Positions 1-9,572 are shown, counted from the first letter of the stretch. The stretch is DNA of 64,000 nt from Campylobacter gracilis (GCF_001190745.1 NZ_CP012196.1:1922001-1986000), one strand, 5' to 3'. A program made the numbers and translations. Notes: generated by a model not told the origin, from the letters alone.

Positions 1-866
1 TAGTCTTTCTCGTCGAAGGCAAATTTCAGATTGCACTTTTGCACGATCTCGGCGGTATTTTCGATCACTTCGGGGATGTCCGCAAAAAGCCGCCTCATCT
101 CCTCATCGCTTTTTACGTAAAATTCCGAAACGACGTGTTTTAGGCGGTCGCCATCGTTGATCGTCTTGCCCATCGAGATGCACTGATAGACGTCGTGAGC
201 CTTGGCGCGGTCCTTGCGCGAGTAGTGAGCGTCGTTGGTAGCGATGATCTTGACGCCGATTTCGCGCGAAAGGCGGATGAGGTCTTTATCGACGTTTAAT
301 TGCTCGCCGATGCCGTGGCGCATGATCTCAAGATAAAAATCCTCGCCGAAAATTTCCTTATACTCAAGCGCCGCTTTTTTCGCCGCTTCGTAGCCGCCCG
401 CACCGCGCTTTAAATTTCGCTCGCTTCTATTTAGATGAAATTCCACCTCGCCCGCTAGGCATGCCGAGGAGCAGATGAGCCCCTCGCTGTGCTCTTTTAA
501 AATTTTTTTGTTGATCCTCGGGTAGTAGTAGAAGCCGTCCAGAAATGCGCGCGAGCTAAGATACATCAGATTTTTATAGCCCGTCTCGTTTTTGGCAAGC
601 AGTATCAAGTGATAGCGCTGGCGGTCGCTTTTATCGCCGATATCGTCGTGGTTGTGCAGGTAGGTCTCGATGCCGATGATCGGCTTGATGCCGTGCTTTT
701 TCATCGTTTGATAAAAGTCTATCGCGCCGAACATATTGCCGTGATCGGTGATCGCGCACGCCTTGGTGCCGCGGCTCTGCAAAAGCTCGGCGAGCTCGCT
801 TACTTTATTCGCGCCGTCTAGCAGCGAATACTCGGTGTGAAGGTGCAGGTGGGTGTAGTCGCTCAT
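1..866 (-). CDS. dnaE: DNA polymerase III subunit alpha, N-terminal part (runs off the window)
   Basis: Catalytic subunit of the replicative polymerase. Translating from the ATG at 866 gives MSDYTHLHLHTEYSLLDGA, the first PHP-domain motif of DnaE, then AITDHGNMFGAIDFYQ and later IATNDAHYSRKDRAKAHDV, which are the expected metal-site motifs of the PHP domain. The frame is open through about 288 codons to the window edge, so only the first quarter of a protein of about 1200 residues is present. An AAAGGA ribosome site lies just upstream of the ATG. The identification rests on motifs I translated by hand and is secure. Confidence 0.96.
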   Translation of the reverse strand, partial: MSDYTHLHLHTEYSLLDGANKVSELAELLQSRGTKACAITDHGNMFGAIDFYQTMKKHGIKPIIGIETYLHNHDDIGDKSDRQRYHLILLAKNETGYKNLMYLSSRAFLDGFYYYPRINKKILKEHSEGLICSSACLAGEVEFHLNRSERNLKRGAGGYEAAKKAALEYKEIFGEDFYLEIMRHGIGEQLNVDKDLIRLSREIGVKIIATNDAHYSRKDRAKAHDVYQCISMGKTINDGDRLKHVVSEFYVKSDEEMRRLFADIPEVIENTAEIVQKCNLKFAFDEKD

Positions 867-1168
867 TTTGATCCTTTTTCGATTTGAAGATTATAGTAAA
901 TTCGGGCTTTAGAAACGGTCAAATTTAATGGAATTTTAGCTTAAATTTCAGCGTGAAATTTTACGAGCAAATTTTGTTAAGTAATTTTACTTCGGAGGTT
1001 TTGCATTCTGGATCTTGTGGATTAAATTTTAGCAAAATTTTAAGCTTAAAATGCTGTGATGAAATTTTGCTATCGTAAAATTTCACCTGGATGAAATTTT
1101 GGTTCAATATAGTTCCGCAAAATTCCACGACTTAAGTCATCATAAAATTTTGCGGTTTAAAATTCTGC
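867..1168. other. Intergenic spacer rich in AAATTT cores
   Basis: Spacer between the dnaE start and the end of the racemase gene. No credible reading frame is seen. It contains the dnaE ribosome site and many short AAATTT/AAAATTTT cores separated by about 10-20 bases, the same texture seen in other spacers of this window. Confidence 0.6.
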
Positions 1169-1184
1169 CTGCAAAGTCTTGCAG
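1169..1184 (-). terminator. Candidate terminator after the racemase gene
   Basis: A perfect 6-bp inverted repeat (CTGCAA / TTGCAG) with a 4-base loop lies 3 bases past the racemase stop codon. The following transcript reads GGCAGAATTTTAAA, which is moderately U-rich. The stem is short, so termination is plausible but not certain. Confidence 0.45.
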
Positions 1185-1186
1185 CT

Positions 1187-1867
1187 CTACGATCTTGAGA
1201 ATTCCACGATCGCTTTGGCAAGCTCTCTAGTAGGATCAACGAAAATTTTATCGCTTTTGATTAAGGGCAAAAATAGCGGCAGCTCAGTGCAGGCAACGAC
1301 ATAAATATCAGCATCGATTTTGCCTAGCAAATTCTCAAAAGCCCCCACGTATTCGGCAGTCTTGCCCGCCTTAACGCCTTTGTAGATACAATCCATCAAA
1401 ACCGCTTGATTTTCTTCACCGAGATCCACGCTGATTAGCCCCGCTTCTTTGAGCGGATCGTCGTAAATTTTAGCTTTTTTTGTACCGATAGTGGCTAGTA
1501 CGGCGATTTTATGGGCGTTTGGATAATTTTTGCGGATCGCTTTTACGGTAACCTCGGCGATATGAATTAGCGGGATTTCCGCCGCAGCTTCTACATCGTC
1601 TGCGAAAAAATGCGCCGTGTTGCACGCCATCGCAAACGCCCTGCAGCCTGCATTTTTGAGCCTAACAGCGCTCTCGCTTAGGCGCGGAAGCGGATTTTCA
1701 CCTTTACCTAAGATAAATGCCGTGCGATCTTCAATCTGCGGATAGCTATCAATTACAAGCGGAATATTTTCTTGATCGCCGCCCGCAGCAGTCTCTTCTA
1801 TAATCTTCATATACAGATCCGCACTTGCCAAAGGTCCCATTCCGCCGATAATCCCAACTCTTTTCAT
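1187..1867 (-). CDS. Aspartate/glutamate racemase family protein
   Basis: Cofactor-independent amino-acid racemase of the Asp/Glu racemase superfamily (RacX/YgeA-like branch), 226 residues as is usual. The start is MKRVGIIGGMGPLAS, the typical opening of this branch. The two catalytic cysteines are visible as ACNTAH (Cys82) and VVACTELPL (Cys193). The gene lies 29 bases downstream of a dicarboxylate/amino-acid symporter on the same strand, so the two probably form one transcript. That pairing suggests aspartate or glutamate as substrate, which is inference from context. Specificity (Asp, Glu or broad) cannot be read from the sequence. Confidence 0.88.
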   Translation of the reverse strand: MKRVGIIGGMGPLASADLYMKIIEETAAGGDQENIPLVIDSYPQIEDRTAFILGKGENPLPRLSESAVRLKNAGCRAFAMACNTAHFFADDVEAAAEIPLIHIAEVTVKAIRKNYPNAHKIAVLATIGTKKAKIYDDPLKEAGLISVDLGEENQAVLMDCIYKGVKAGKTAEYVGAFENLLGKIDADIYVVACTELPLFLPLIKSDKIFVDPTRELAKAIVEFSRS

Positions 1868-1896
1868 AGCTCGTCCTTTCTAAATTTTATTTTGGG

Positions 1897-3207
1897 TTAA
1901 TCCTCCCACTTACTCATATCCATTTCGTTTTCGCTCTTTGCGACGTAGATCGACGCCACAACATCGCCCGTTACGTTCATCGAAGTTCGCCCCATATCCA
2001 AAATCGCGTCAATGCCTAAAATCATTCCGTAAGCGATCGCTACATTACCGCTTACCTTGACGCCGATAGATTCTAGCACTAAAAGCAGCATCAGCGCACC
2101 AGCTCCCGGAACTCCGGCAGTTCCGATCGCCGCAAGCATCGAAGTGATGATGATCGTGAGGTAGTGGCTGCTATTTAGATCGATACCACAAGCATTAGCG
2201 ATAAAAAGTGTGCACACGCCCAAATACACGGTCGTACCATTCATATTCACCGTAGCACCCACGGGTAAAACAAAGCCGTAGATCGCCTTTGGAATTCCCA
2301 TATCTTCGGCGGTTTGCATCGTAATCGGAAGCGTGCCGTTGGAGCTGCGGGTAACAAAAGCCGTAAGCATCGGCGGGCGCACTTTTTTAAGGAATTTAAT
2401 CGGGCTAACTCCAATAAGCATACAAATAACGCAATAAACCGCAAATACTTGAATCGCAAGTCCCACGTATAGTGTAATCGTGACGTTTAGCAGCGAGCTG
2501 AAAGCCTCGATACCGCTTTTATTAAACACTACAAACATTAGCGCAAAAACGCCGATCGGCGCGTATTGCATCACCCAGTGCACGACCTTAAACATAATCT
2601 CGCTCATTCCGTCGAAAAAATTATAAACCGTATCGGCAGAGCTTTTGATACGCGCGTCGCTACTGTCGCGGCAAAACGCAAGCCCTACGCCAAAAAATAA
2701 GCAAAATGCGATGATCGGCAAAATTTCGCCCTTGGCTATGGAATCAAAAGGATTCGTAGGAATTATATTAAGCAAAATTTTACTCATACTAGGCGCGTTC
2801 GCTGCCTTTTCGACGGCCTTGGACGCATCGCTTAGATCAAGCCCGCTACCTGGAGAAAATATAAACGCACACGCTAGACCGATGACGATCGCAAAAAGCG
2901 TAGTTATAGCGTAAAATATGATCGCCTTAACGCCTACTTTGCCAAGGTGCGCGGGCGAGATGCTGCTCGTGCCTACGATGAGCGAACAGATAATGATCGG
3001 CACCATGATCATCTTTAAAAGTCTCACAAAAAGATCTCCCAAAGGCGTTAAAATCGCCACCCACGTGGTATCGCCCACCGGCATATTTTTAGGTAGCAAC
3101 ATACCGATCGCAGAGCCCAACACTAAAGCGATAATGATGCGCCAAAGCAAGCTTGAGTTAAAATAAAAAGCTAAAATTCCGCCTTTTTTCGTTTGATTTT
3201 CTGACAT
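1897..3207 (-). CDS. Dicarboxylate/amino acid:cation symporter (DAACS family, GltP/SstT-like)
   Basis: Inner-membrane secondary transporter that couples uptake of aspartate, glutamate or C4-dicarboxylates to Na+ or H+. Family hallmarks are present: the serine-rich re-entrant hairpin SSNGTLPITM, the NMNGTT motif on TM7, the second hairpin GTAGVPGAG, and a GIDAILDMGRTSMNVTGD segment on TM8. Length (436 residues) is normal. An ATG also exists at 3213, but the AGGGAG ribosome site abuts it directly and gives proper 6-base spacing to the ATG at 3207, which I chose. It is followed by the racemase gene in a likely operon. Confidence 0.9.
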   Translation of the reverse strand: MSENQTKKGGILAFYFNSSLLWRIIIALVLGSAIGMLLPKNMPVGDTTWVAILTPLGDLFVRLLKMIMVPIIICSLIVGTSSISPAHLGKVGVKAIIFYAITTLFAIVIGLACAFIFSPGSGLDLSDASKAVEKAANAPSMSKILLNIIPTNPFDSIAKGEILPIIAFCLFFGVGLAFCRDSSDARIKSSADTVYNFFDGMSEIMFKVVHWVMQYAPIGVFALMFVVFNKSGIEAFSSLLNVTITLYVGLAIQVFAVYCVICMLIGVSPIKFLKKVRPPMLTAFVTRSSNGTLPITMQTAEDMGIPKAIYGFVLPVGATVNMNGTTVYLGVCTLFIANACGIDLNSSHYLTIIITSMLAAIGTAGVPGAGALMLLLVLESIGVKVSGNVAIAYGMILGIDAILDMGRTSMNVTGDVVASIYVAKSENEMDMSKWED

Positions 3208-3468
3208 GGACATCTCCCTGCACTAAGAATTTTAACGGAATTCTACCGCAACTTGCCATAAAATAAAATTTAATCGGCCGCCAAATGAAAGTTAAATTTG
3301 AAAATTCAATCGCGAGTTTGCCGCATTTTAAAGCGGGAATTATGCGGCAGGCTTTGTCTTTTGAAGTTATAAAACGGAATTTTATAGTAATTTCAGAGAA
3401 AAAAATAGCGCATAAAATTTTATGAAATTTTGCGGATTTTGATGCAGTGAAAAGCTGAAATTTTGTGG

Positions 3469-3545
3469 TGGTGGGCTCACTAGGACTTGAACCTAGGACC
3501 ATCCGGTTATGAGCCGGATGCTCTAACCAACTGAGCTATGAGCCC
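3469..3545 (-). tRNA. tRNA with CAU anticodon (Met elongator or Ile2)
   Basis: A 77-nt cloverleaf including an encoded CCA. The acceptor stem is GGGCTCA paired with TGAGCCC, the D-arm is AGCTCAGTTGGTTAGAGC, the anticodon stem is CATCCGG/CCGGATG around loop CTCATAA, and the T-arm contains GGTTCAAGTCC. The anticodon CAU lies at 3509-3511. A CAU tRNA may be elongator Met or the lysidine-modified Ile2 type; the initiator is excluded because the acceptor starts with a paired base and the anticodon stem lacks the three G:C pairs. I cannot separate the two by eye. Confidence 0.93.
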
Positions 3546-3799
3546 GCCAGTGGTAAAAAAGAAATGTGATTTTACAAAAATAATCTTAAAACGGCGTTAA
3601 AATTCTAACCGCGTAATTTTATGGAACTTAGACCCACTTAAACCGTGGCTAAATTTCACACCAAAGCACACAACTTTATCTGATTTCCGATCAGATCACT
3701 TTCGTGCGCATAAGGCGGCGTAAATTTAAGACAAAATTTATATAAATTCCAGCTCTTAAATCCGCCGCGATAATCTAATCCGCTCGCAAATCGCGTAAA

Positions 3800-4456
3800 T
3801 TAATAGCTTTTTACTTGAATAGGCTCCGATAGCATTTTAGGGACGCCCGGTAATTCATACGCTCCCCGGCAGATATTATTTTCGGCATCGGGACCCTTTG
3901 CGATAGAGATAGTTTTCTTTTCGCCGTCTACGCTGATTAGAAAGCATTTATCCCCTTTTAAGCTTTTAAGATATGCGGAATTCGCTCCGTTAGGCTCTAG
4001 CGGAACATTCGTCATAACCGAAAAATCGGATGCGAATTTACTTTGGGAGATATAGTAAGACTTTATATCTGCCTCAACAATCATTAAATTTGTCGCTAAT
4101 CTAGAAATCTCAGCATCATCTCTAGTAGTTAGCCCCGGTCCCGCAATCGCTACTGCAGGCAAGGCAATCGCTACGATACAAACTGTAGCTATTATCGTCG
4201 CTACGGATACTTTTTGGGGCGTTACGTCGTATTCGCAGTTTTGTAGCGACTTTGCGGCGACGGTAAGCGAGCTTTTATTTTTGCGCGCCATGTCGTTGGT
4301 GAAGGGCAAAAATAGAAATTTGCCGTATTCCATAAGACCTAATCCCGCGGGAGCAGTCCGACTAAAACGGTTAAGGATTAAACCCGACAAATAGGTCAAG
4401 ATAGCAAGGATCCAACCTCCCACAAAGAACCAAATAATGCTGCCTAAAATACGCAT
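3800..4456 (-). CDS. Membrane protein: YccF-like N-terminus joined to a pseudopilin-like C-terminus
   Basis: Function unknown, 218 residues. Residues 1 to about 60 (WFFVGGWILAILTYLSGL, then FLFLPF) resemble half of a YccF inner-membrane domain. After a short linker, a second hydrophobic segment at about 84-110 runs straight into TTRDDAEISRLATNLMIVEA, followed by a small domain with two cysteines. That second half closely resembles epsilonproteobacterial type II pseudopilins, whose hydrophobic helix is followed by a TRDDAEI-type sequence. No prepilin peptidase site (a G before F-x-x-x-E) is visible, so it should not be processed as a pilin. It appears monocistronic. Domain calls are from memory of the families. 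Confidence 0.6.
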   Translation of the reverse strand: MRILGSIIWFFVGGWILAILTYLSGLILNRFSRTAPAGLGLMEYGKFLFLPFTNDMARKNKSSLTVAAKSLQNCEYDVTPQKVSVATIIATVCIVAIALPAVAIAGPGLTTRDDAEISRLATNLMIVEADIKSYYISQSKFASDFSVMTNVPLEPNGANSAYLKSLKGDKCFLISVDGEKKTISIAKGPDAENNICRGAYELPGVPKMLSEPIQVKSY

Positions 4457-5163
4457 ATTTTACCTCTTTATAAATTTATGCAAATCAAGCAAGCCGCCCG
4501 TTACAGACGTTGCACAGCCTACCATTGCTTTTGCGGCGTATTTGATGCGACCTGCACGCTATGCCGCACGAAACGAGTCTTGTGCGCGCAAAATTTCCCA
4601 TGCGCAAAACAACTGCGGAATGATAGAGGGGAGGGGTTAACGTTTGGCAACGAACGCTTTTCATCGATAAAATTTTAGTATGCAAATAACTGCGGCAAGG
4701 GTGTTTAAAAAATTTAAATTTATTTTAAAAAATATTAGGAATTCTAAAATTTCGATGCCTAAATTTAAAAAATTTCATAAATTTTATAAAATTTGCAGAT
4801 CAAAATTTTAAAATTTTTACGGTACGGCGAAGCGAATTCTTAAAATTTTGCTATAGCTTTTAGTGTAAAATCTTCCTAATTGGGATACAAGATAGAAATT
4901 CCAAATCAAATTTTCGCAACATGAAGCGCTTCCTTAATTATGAATTTAAAATTTTACACGCTACACAGTGCGGCATATTTCTGCCGAGATAAAATTCGCA
5001 AGCAAAATTCCAACCTCGCAAACCTAAAAACATAGAACAATTATTTCTTGAAATTTTAGCACCACTTGTCCGCGGACAAATATCGCGTTGCTTACGAAAT
5101 TTCAGTCTCGTGCCGCAAGATCATCTCGCGCTCTCGCTAGAACGGCGATCTGTCCGCATGTCG
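4457..5163. other. Long spacer without a recognisable gene
   Basis: About 700 bases between the pseudopilin-like gene and the DUF2130 gene. Short frames of 60-70 codons overlap on both strands and have no ribosome sites or recognisable motifs. From about 4660 to 5040 the DNA is very AT-rich with many AAATTT and AAAATTTT cores. No RNA gene was recognised. Confidence 0.55.
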
Positions 5164-6507
5164 CTATGGCGTCTCGTCGCCGTCTTGGTTTTGAAGCGTG
5201 TCCGCTTCGCCCTCCGTCGCAATCGCTTCGAGGCTTAAAATTTCATCGACGTCCTCCAGCTGGGCTACGCCGCTTCCTGCGATACTTCTGATGCTTGCAT
5301 GCATAGCAATCGCTCCGTCTCGCGCACGCGCTATCTGTTTTTCGCGCTGTTTCCAGATGCGCTCCATCGCGTTGCGCTCCTTATTTAGGCTCTCCTGCAT
5401 GCCGACAAATGCCGAAACGATCGTCTTTATCTGGTTTGCAAACTCGGGCGAGGTCAGATAGTCGTAGAGCATCGCCGTTTTGCTATCTTGATTTTGCCCC
5501 GATCTTTTGGCAAACGCAAGCGCCACGACGTGTTCGCGCAAGACGGCGCAAAGCCCCTTAAATTCCTCAAACGAACAGATCCAGATGCTAGCATCGCTCG
5601 GCGCTTGGTGCAGCCTAGGGCTGTGAGGCGGCATCTGCTCGGTTACGATAACGCCGATCTGCGCGCCCTCACCTATCATATCGTCTTTGAGTTTGTCGAT
5701 CCATTTAGGCTCGAAGCTTTTCGTGCGCTTGCTCTCGTATAAAATTTTACCGCAGCCCACAAACTCCCTCGTATGCACTATCTGCACGCAGTCTGCGCCG
5801 CGCGCGCCCTTTTTGACCTCATCTATCTCGTCCAAAGGAAAGTTTAGCCGCAGATACTCCTGCAGCGCGAGCTCCTGCACCTCGCCCTGAAGCTGCTGCG
5901 AGCCCACCTCCGAGCGGCGCTTAAGCTCGTTTATTTGGCCGATTAGGCTTTGGATCTGCTCATCTTTTTGGCGGAATTTCAGCTCGTTTTCCTGCGAAAT
6001 TTGTTTCGAAAGCCGCTCACGCTCTTGGTTTACGCGGTTGGTTAGCTCGATCTCGGATTTAGCTTTATTCTCGGCTTCAAGCTCGCTAAATTTACGCTTT
6101 TGCGCCTCCATTTCGGCCTTTATTAAATTTAGCTCGGAAATTCTTTGCGATTTTTCTTGCAGCTCCTTTTGTAAAATTTCAAATTTCGCCGCATTCTCGC
6201 TCTCGATCTGAGATTTTGCGAGCGCTAAAATTTTCTCCCGCTCGCTATTTAGCGCGGAATCGGTCGCCGCTTTTACGCGCTGCTCGAAGGCGTTTTCCTT
6301 CGCTTGCAACTGCGCTAGATGCTTCGCGTACTCCTCGCGCTTAGCGGCGATCTCGGCTTCAAATTTAAGCGTAGCTTCGTTTTGCTGCTGTTGCCACTTT
6401 CGCTTCTGCTGCAAAATTTCATCTTCAAATTTAGCCTTGATATCGCGTTGCAGCGCCTCGTCTATATCGATCAAAGAGCCGCAGTGCGGGCACTTTACGT
6501 TAGCCAT
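5164..6507 (-). CDS. DUF2130 domain protein with N-terminal zinc ribbon and coiled coil
   Basis: Role unknown. The N-terminus has one CPHCG knuckle (Cys6, Cys9) for metal binding. Residues about 15-220 are a highly charged coiled coil rich in E, K, Q and A. The C-terminal half (about 225-420) has the DUF2130 sequence, including KGARGADCVQIVHTREFVGCGKILYESKRTK and SPEFANQIKTIVSAFVGMQ; the D...E...K arrangement looks like a nuclease-type fold, which is an inference. Length of 447 residues is normal. Its ATG overlaps the end of putP by 8 bases, suggesting translational coupling. Confidence 0.85.
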   Translation of the reverse strand: MANVKCPHCGSLIDIDEALQRDIKAKFEDEILQQKRKWQQQQNEATLKFEAEIAAKREEYAKHLAQLQAKENAFEQRVKAATDSALNSEREKILALAKSQIESENAAKFEILQKELQEKSQRISELNLIKAEMEAQKRKFSELEAENKAKSEIELTNRVNQERERLSKQISQENELKFRQKDEQIQSLIGQINELKRRSEVGSQQLQGEVQELALQEYLRLNFPLDEIDEVKKGARGADCVQIVHTREFVGCGKILYESKRTKSFEPKWIDKLKDDMIGEGAQIGVIVTEQMPPHSPRLHQAPSDASIWICSFEEFKGLCAVLREHVVALAFAKRSGQNQDSKTAMLYDYLTSPEFANQIKTIVSAFVGMQESLNKERNAMERIWKQREKQIARARDGAIAMHASIRSIAGSGVAQLEDVDEILSLEAIATEGEADTLQNQDGDETP

Positions 6508-8008
6508 CTTTGCCCCTTAAACTTTGCTCTTTCATCTTTTCGAATTCCTGCGAAATTTGCGCGGCATTGGGCTCATCCGCCATCTTATCGAGCACGGAGT
6601 TGTAGCGATTTACGAGCAATATCGCAAGCGCCGAAAAGCAAAAGCCCGGCAGCAGCTCGTAAACGATCGCCGAAAGCCCCGATAATATCCAGCAAATGAC
6701 CGTGATACCGCCTACGAGCATACCCACCAAAGCTGAGAGCGCGCTCATTTTTTTAGAATACAGGCTGAAAAGAAGCACCGCTCCAAAGCTCGCGCCAAAT
6801 CCCGCCCAAGCGTTTCCGACGACGTTTAGCACCGTATCGTTTGAGCCAAATGCCAAGATCGCAGCGACTGCGGCGATGATCACGACGGCGATGCGGCTGC
6901 TTAGCGTCTGCGTGCGCTCGCTCACCTCTTTTTTATAAAACGCGAAGATAAAATCCTTCGTAACCGCACTCGCGCTTACCAAAAGCTGGCTTGAGATGGT
7001 GCTCATAATCGCCGCCAGCACCGCAGAGATTATCACGCCCAAGATGAATGGATGAAAGAAAATTTTACCAAGCTCTAGGAAAATTTTTTCTGGATCGTCT
7101 ATACTAAGGCCTTTTTGCGAAAAATAGACAAAGCCGATCAGGCCGCTAAGCATCGCGCCTACTAGCCCTAGCACCATCCACGAAATTCCGATGCGGCGTG
7201 CACTATCAAGCTCGCGCGAGCTTCTAATCGCCATAAAACGCACGATGATGTGCGGCTGCCCGAAGTATCCGAGCCCCCAAGCAAGCAGGCCCAAAACGCC
7301 CAAGAAGCTTTGGTTGTAAAATAGATCGAGGTGGCTCGCGCCGTATAGCCGTACCTGCGCGAAAAAGGAGCTGTCCGCAGGGATCTGCAGCGCGCGATAA
7401 GAAAACAGAGGGATCAAAATAAGCACCGCAAACATCAGCGCACCCTGAAATGCGTCGGTGATCGCGACGGCCTTAAATCCGCCGAAAAAGGTATAAAACA
7501 CGACGATTAAGATCGTAGCGACCGCGCCGTAGGTAAAGCTTAGCCCGAAAAAGCTCTCAAAGGTCTTGCCACCGGCGATGATGCCGCTACTAACATAGAG
7601 CGTAAAAAATATGATGATCAAAAGCCCCGAGATGATGCGAAGCGTCTTGGTATGGTCTTTGAAGCGGTTTTCTAAAAAATCCGGGATCGTGACGCTGTCG
7701 CTTGCTACCTCGGTGTAAATTCTAAGCCTTTTAGCAAGAAATTTATAGTTGCACCACGCGCCCACGCAAAGCCCTAGAGCTATCCAGATATTGCAAATTC
7801 CTGTCGCAAACATCGCGCCCGGCACTCCCAAAAGCATCCAGCCGCTCATATCGCTAGCGCCCGCGCTAAGCGCCGTTACGAATGGGCCCAGGCGGCGGTT
7901 ATCGAGCAGATATTCGCTTAAGCTCGCATTCTTGTCATAATAATACCTACCTATAAAAATAAGCGCGCCGAAATATATCGCGATTGCAAAATAGGTCCAA
8001 AAGCTCAT
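6500..8008 (-). CDS. putP: Sodium/proline symporter
   Basis: Na+-coupled proline uptake carrier of the SSS family, 502 residues, with about 13 hydrophobic segments. The first conserved block ASDMSGWMLLGVPGA places Asp53, the equivalent of the Na+-site aspartate near residue 55 in E. coli PutP. GYFGQPHIIVRFMAI is also diagnostic of PutP. Proline is a carbon source for many campylobacters, but no putA is in the window. The gene is alone apart from the overlapping DUF2130 gene downstream. Confidence 0.93.
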   Translation of the reverse strand: MSFWTYFAIAIYFGALIFIGRYYYDKNASLSEYLLDNRRLGPFVTALSAGASDMSGWMLLGVPGAMFATGICNIWIALGLCVGAWCNYKFLAKRLRIYTEVASDSVTIPDFLENRFKDHTKTLRIISGLLIIIFFTLYVSSGIIAGGKTFESFFGLSFTYGAVATILIVVFYTFFGGFKAVAITDAFQGALMFAVLILIPLFSYRALQIPADSSFFAQVRLYGASHLDLFYNQSFLGVLGLLAWGLGYFGQPHIIVRFMAIRSSRELDSARRIGISWMVLGLVGAMLSGLIGFVYFSQKGLSIDDPEKIFLELGKIFFHPFILGVIISAVLAAIMSTISSQLLVSASAVTKDFIFAFYKKEVSERTQTLSSRIAVVIIAAVAAILAFGSNDTVLNVVGNAWAGFGASFGAVLLFSLYSKKMSALSALVGMLVGGITVICWILSGLSAIVYELLPGFCFSALAILLVNRYNSVLDKMADEPNAAQISQEFEKMKEQSLRGKDG

Positions 8009-8135
8009 CGTTGCCTCCTTTTAAAAAAGCTAATTTTACTCTATTTCAAATAAAATTTTACTTTCGGAATTTAGCCAGATTTTAACGAAATTTTAGTATT
8101 CTTGCCGTTTAAATTTTAAGAAAAAGGCGCCTTGG

Positions 8136-8840
8136 TTGAACGAGAAAATTTTAAAGGTCGTATTTGTTTTGACTGTAATCGCCGTGGGACTTTATTTCAC
8201 CTATCCCGAACTGAGCGAAGCGCAAAAAATTTCATACGCCAAAAGCTACGGCATCACTCTTATTTTGACCTCCGGCGGCATCGTGATCGGTATCGCATTA
8301 GGATTTATGCTGGCATTTTTAAAATTTCTAAACAATAAATTTTTAAGCTTCATTATCGACGAATACGTAGACATCATCCGCGGAACTCCAATCGTTATCC
8401 AACTGATGGTGTTCGTGTTTATTATCTTTGCTACGTGGAGCAATAATATCGCAGCTGCGATCTTTGCGCTGGGGCTTAATAGCTCAGCCTACGTCGCAGA
8501 GATCGTGCGCAGCGGCATAAACAGCGTCGATCGCGGCCAGATGGAAGCTGCGCGCGCGATGGGTCTAGGCTACGGCACGGCGATGAAAGAGATCATCTTT
8601 CCGCAAGCGATAAAAAACATTTTGCCCGCGCTTGCGAATGAGTTTATAAGCCTTTTTAAAGAAACCTCGGTCGTGGGCCTCGTAGCAATTACCGATCTTA
8701 CGTTTTTTTCAAAAAGCATGCAGGCTGCGCTTTATACCGTCCAGCCGATACTTTTTGCCGCAGTGCTTTACTACGCAAGCGTGAAATTTTTCTCGTTTTT
8801 AGTAAAAATGCTAGAAAGTAGGTTAAACCGCAATGATTGA
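8136..8840 (+). CDS. Polar amino acid ABC transporter permease
   Basis: Membrane subunit of a His/Glu/Gln/Arg-type ABC importer, 234 residues with about five membrane helices. The cytoplasmic EAA loop is clear in AARAMGLGYGTAMKEIIFPQAIKNILPALANE. Starts are TTG only: the TTG at 8136 gives MNEKILKVVF and has an AAAAAGG-type ribosome site about 8 bases upstream. Its end overlaps the ATPase gene by 8 bases. It forms an operon with the ATPase and the binding protein that follow. Confidence 0.92.
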   Translation: MNEKILKVVFVLTVIAVGLYFTYPELSEAQKISYAKSYGITLILTSGGIVIGIALGFMLAFLKFLNNKFLSFIIDEYVDIIRGTPIVIQLMVFVFIIFATWSNNIAAAIFALGLNSSAYVAEIVRSGINSVDRGQMEAARAMGLGYGTAMKEIIFPQAIKNILPALANEFISLFKETSVVGLVAITDLTFFSKSMQAALYTVQPILFAAVLYYASVKFFSFLVKMLESRLNRND

Positions 8841-9561
8841 AATATCAAATTTAACCAAATCCTACGGCAATTTATCGGTGTTAAAAGGAATTTCAAAGAC
8901 CATAAATAAAGGCGATATCGTAGCTATTATCGGTCCAAGCGGCGGCGGTAAATCAACCTTTTTGCGCTGCTTAAATCTGCTTGAAATTCCAAGCGGCGGC
9001 ACTATTAAAATAGACGGCGAGGATATTACAGATAAGCACACTGATATTAATAAAATTCGCCGCAAAGTTAGTATGGTGTTTCAGCATTTCAACCTCTTTG
9101 CAAATAAAAATGTGCTGGAAAATTTAACTCTAGCGCCCATAAAAGCGGGTATCTATACTAAAGAACAAGCCTTAGCAAAAGCGGAGGAGCTGCTGCAAAA
9201 GGTCGGTCTTAGTGATAAGGCCTATACTTATCCGCACAAGCTTAGCGGTGGGCAAAAGCAACGCATCGCAATCGCTAGAAGTTTGGCGGTAAATCCGGAC
9301 GTGATTTTATTCGACGAGCCTACCTCGGCGTTAGATCCAGAGATGATCGGCGAGGTATTAGGTATAATGAAAGAGGTCGCTAAAGAGGGAATCACGATGC
9401 TTGTGGTAACGCACGAGATGGGCTTTGCACGCAATGTCGCAAATAGGATTTTTTTTATAGAGGGCGGCAAGATCGCTGTGGATGATACGCCTAAAAACGT
9501 ATTTGAAAATCCGCAAAATCCGAGATTGAAAGAATTTTTAAATAAAATTTTAAACCACTAA
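8833..9561 (+). CDS. Polar amino acid ABC transporter ATPase
   Basis: ATP-hydrolysing subunit (GlnQ/HisP type), 242 residues, the usual length. Walker A is GPSGGGKST (34-42), the Q-loop is MVFQHFNLF, the ABC signature LSGGQKQR starts at about residue 137, Walker B is VILFDEPTSALDPE, and the switch histidine is in VVTHEMGF. It lies between the permease and the substrate-binding protein, overlapping the former and 11 bases ahead of the latter. Family assignment is certain; the transported amino acid is set by the binding protein. Confidence 0.95.
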   Translation: MIEISNLTKSYGNLSVLKGISKTINKGDIVAIIGPSGGGKSTFLRCLNLLEIPSGGTIKIDGEDITDKHTDINKIRRKVSMVFQHFNLFANKNVLENLTLAPIKAGIYTKEQALAKAEELLQKVGLSDKAYTYPHKLSGGQKQRIAIARSLAVNPDVILFDEPTSALDPEMIGEVLGIMKEVAKEGITMLVVTHEMGFARNVANRIFFIEGGKIAVDDTPKNVFENPQNPRLKEFLNKILNH

Positions 9562-9572
9562 AGGAGAGGGAA

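Noticed and set aside
3158-3502. 114-codon minus-strand frame upstream of the symporter
   Set aside because: Overlaps the tRNA gene and has no motif or ribosome site.
8132-8338. TTG-started frame at 8132
   Set aside because: Out of frame with the ABC permease; the TTG at 8136 gives the real protein.
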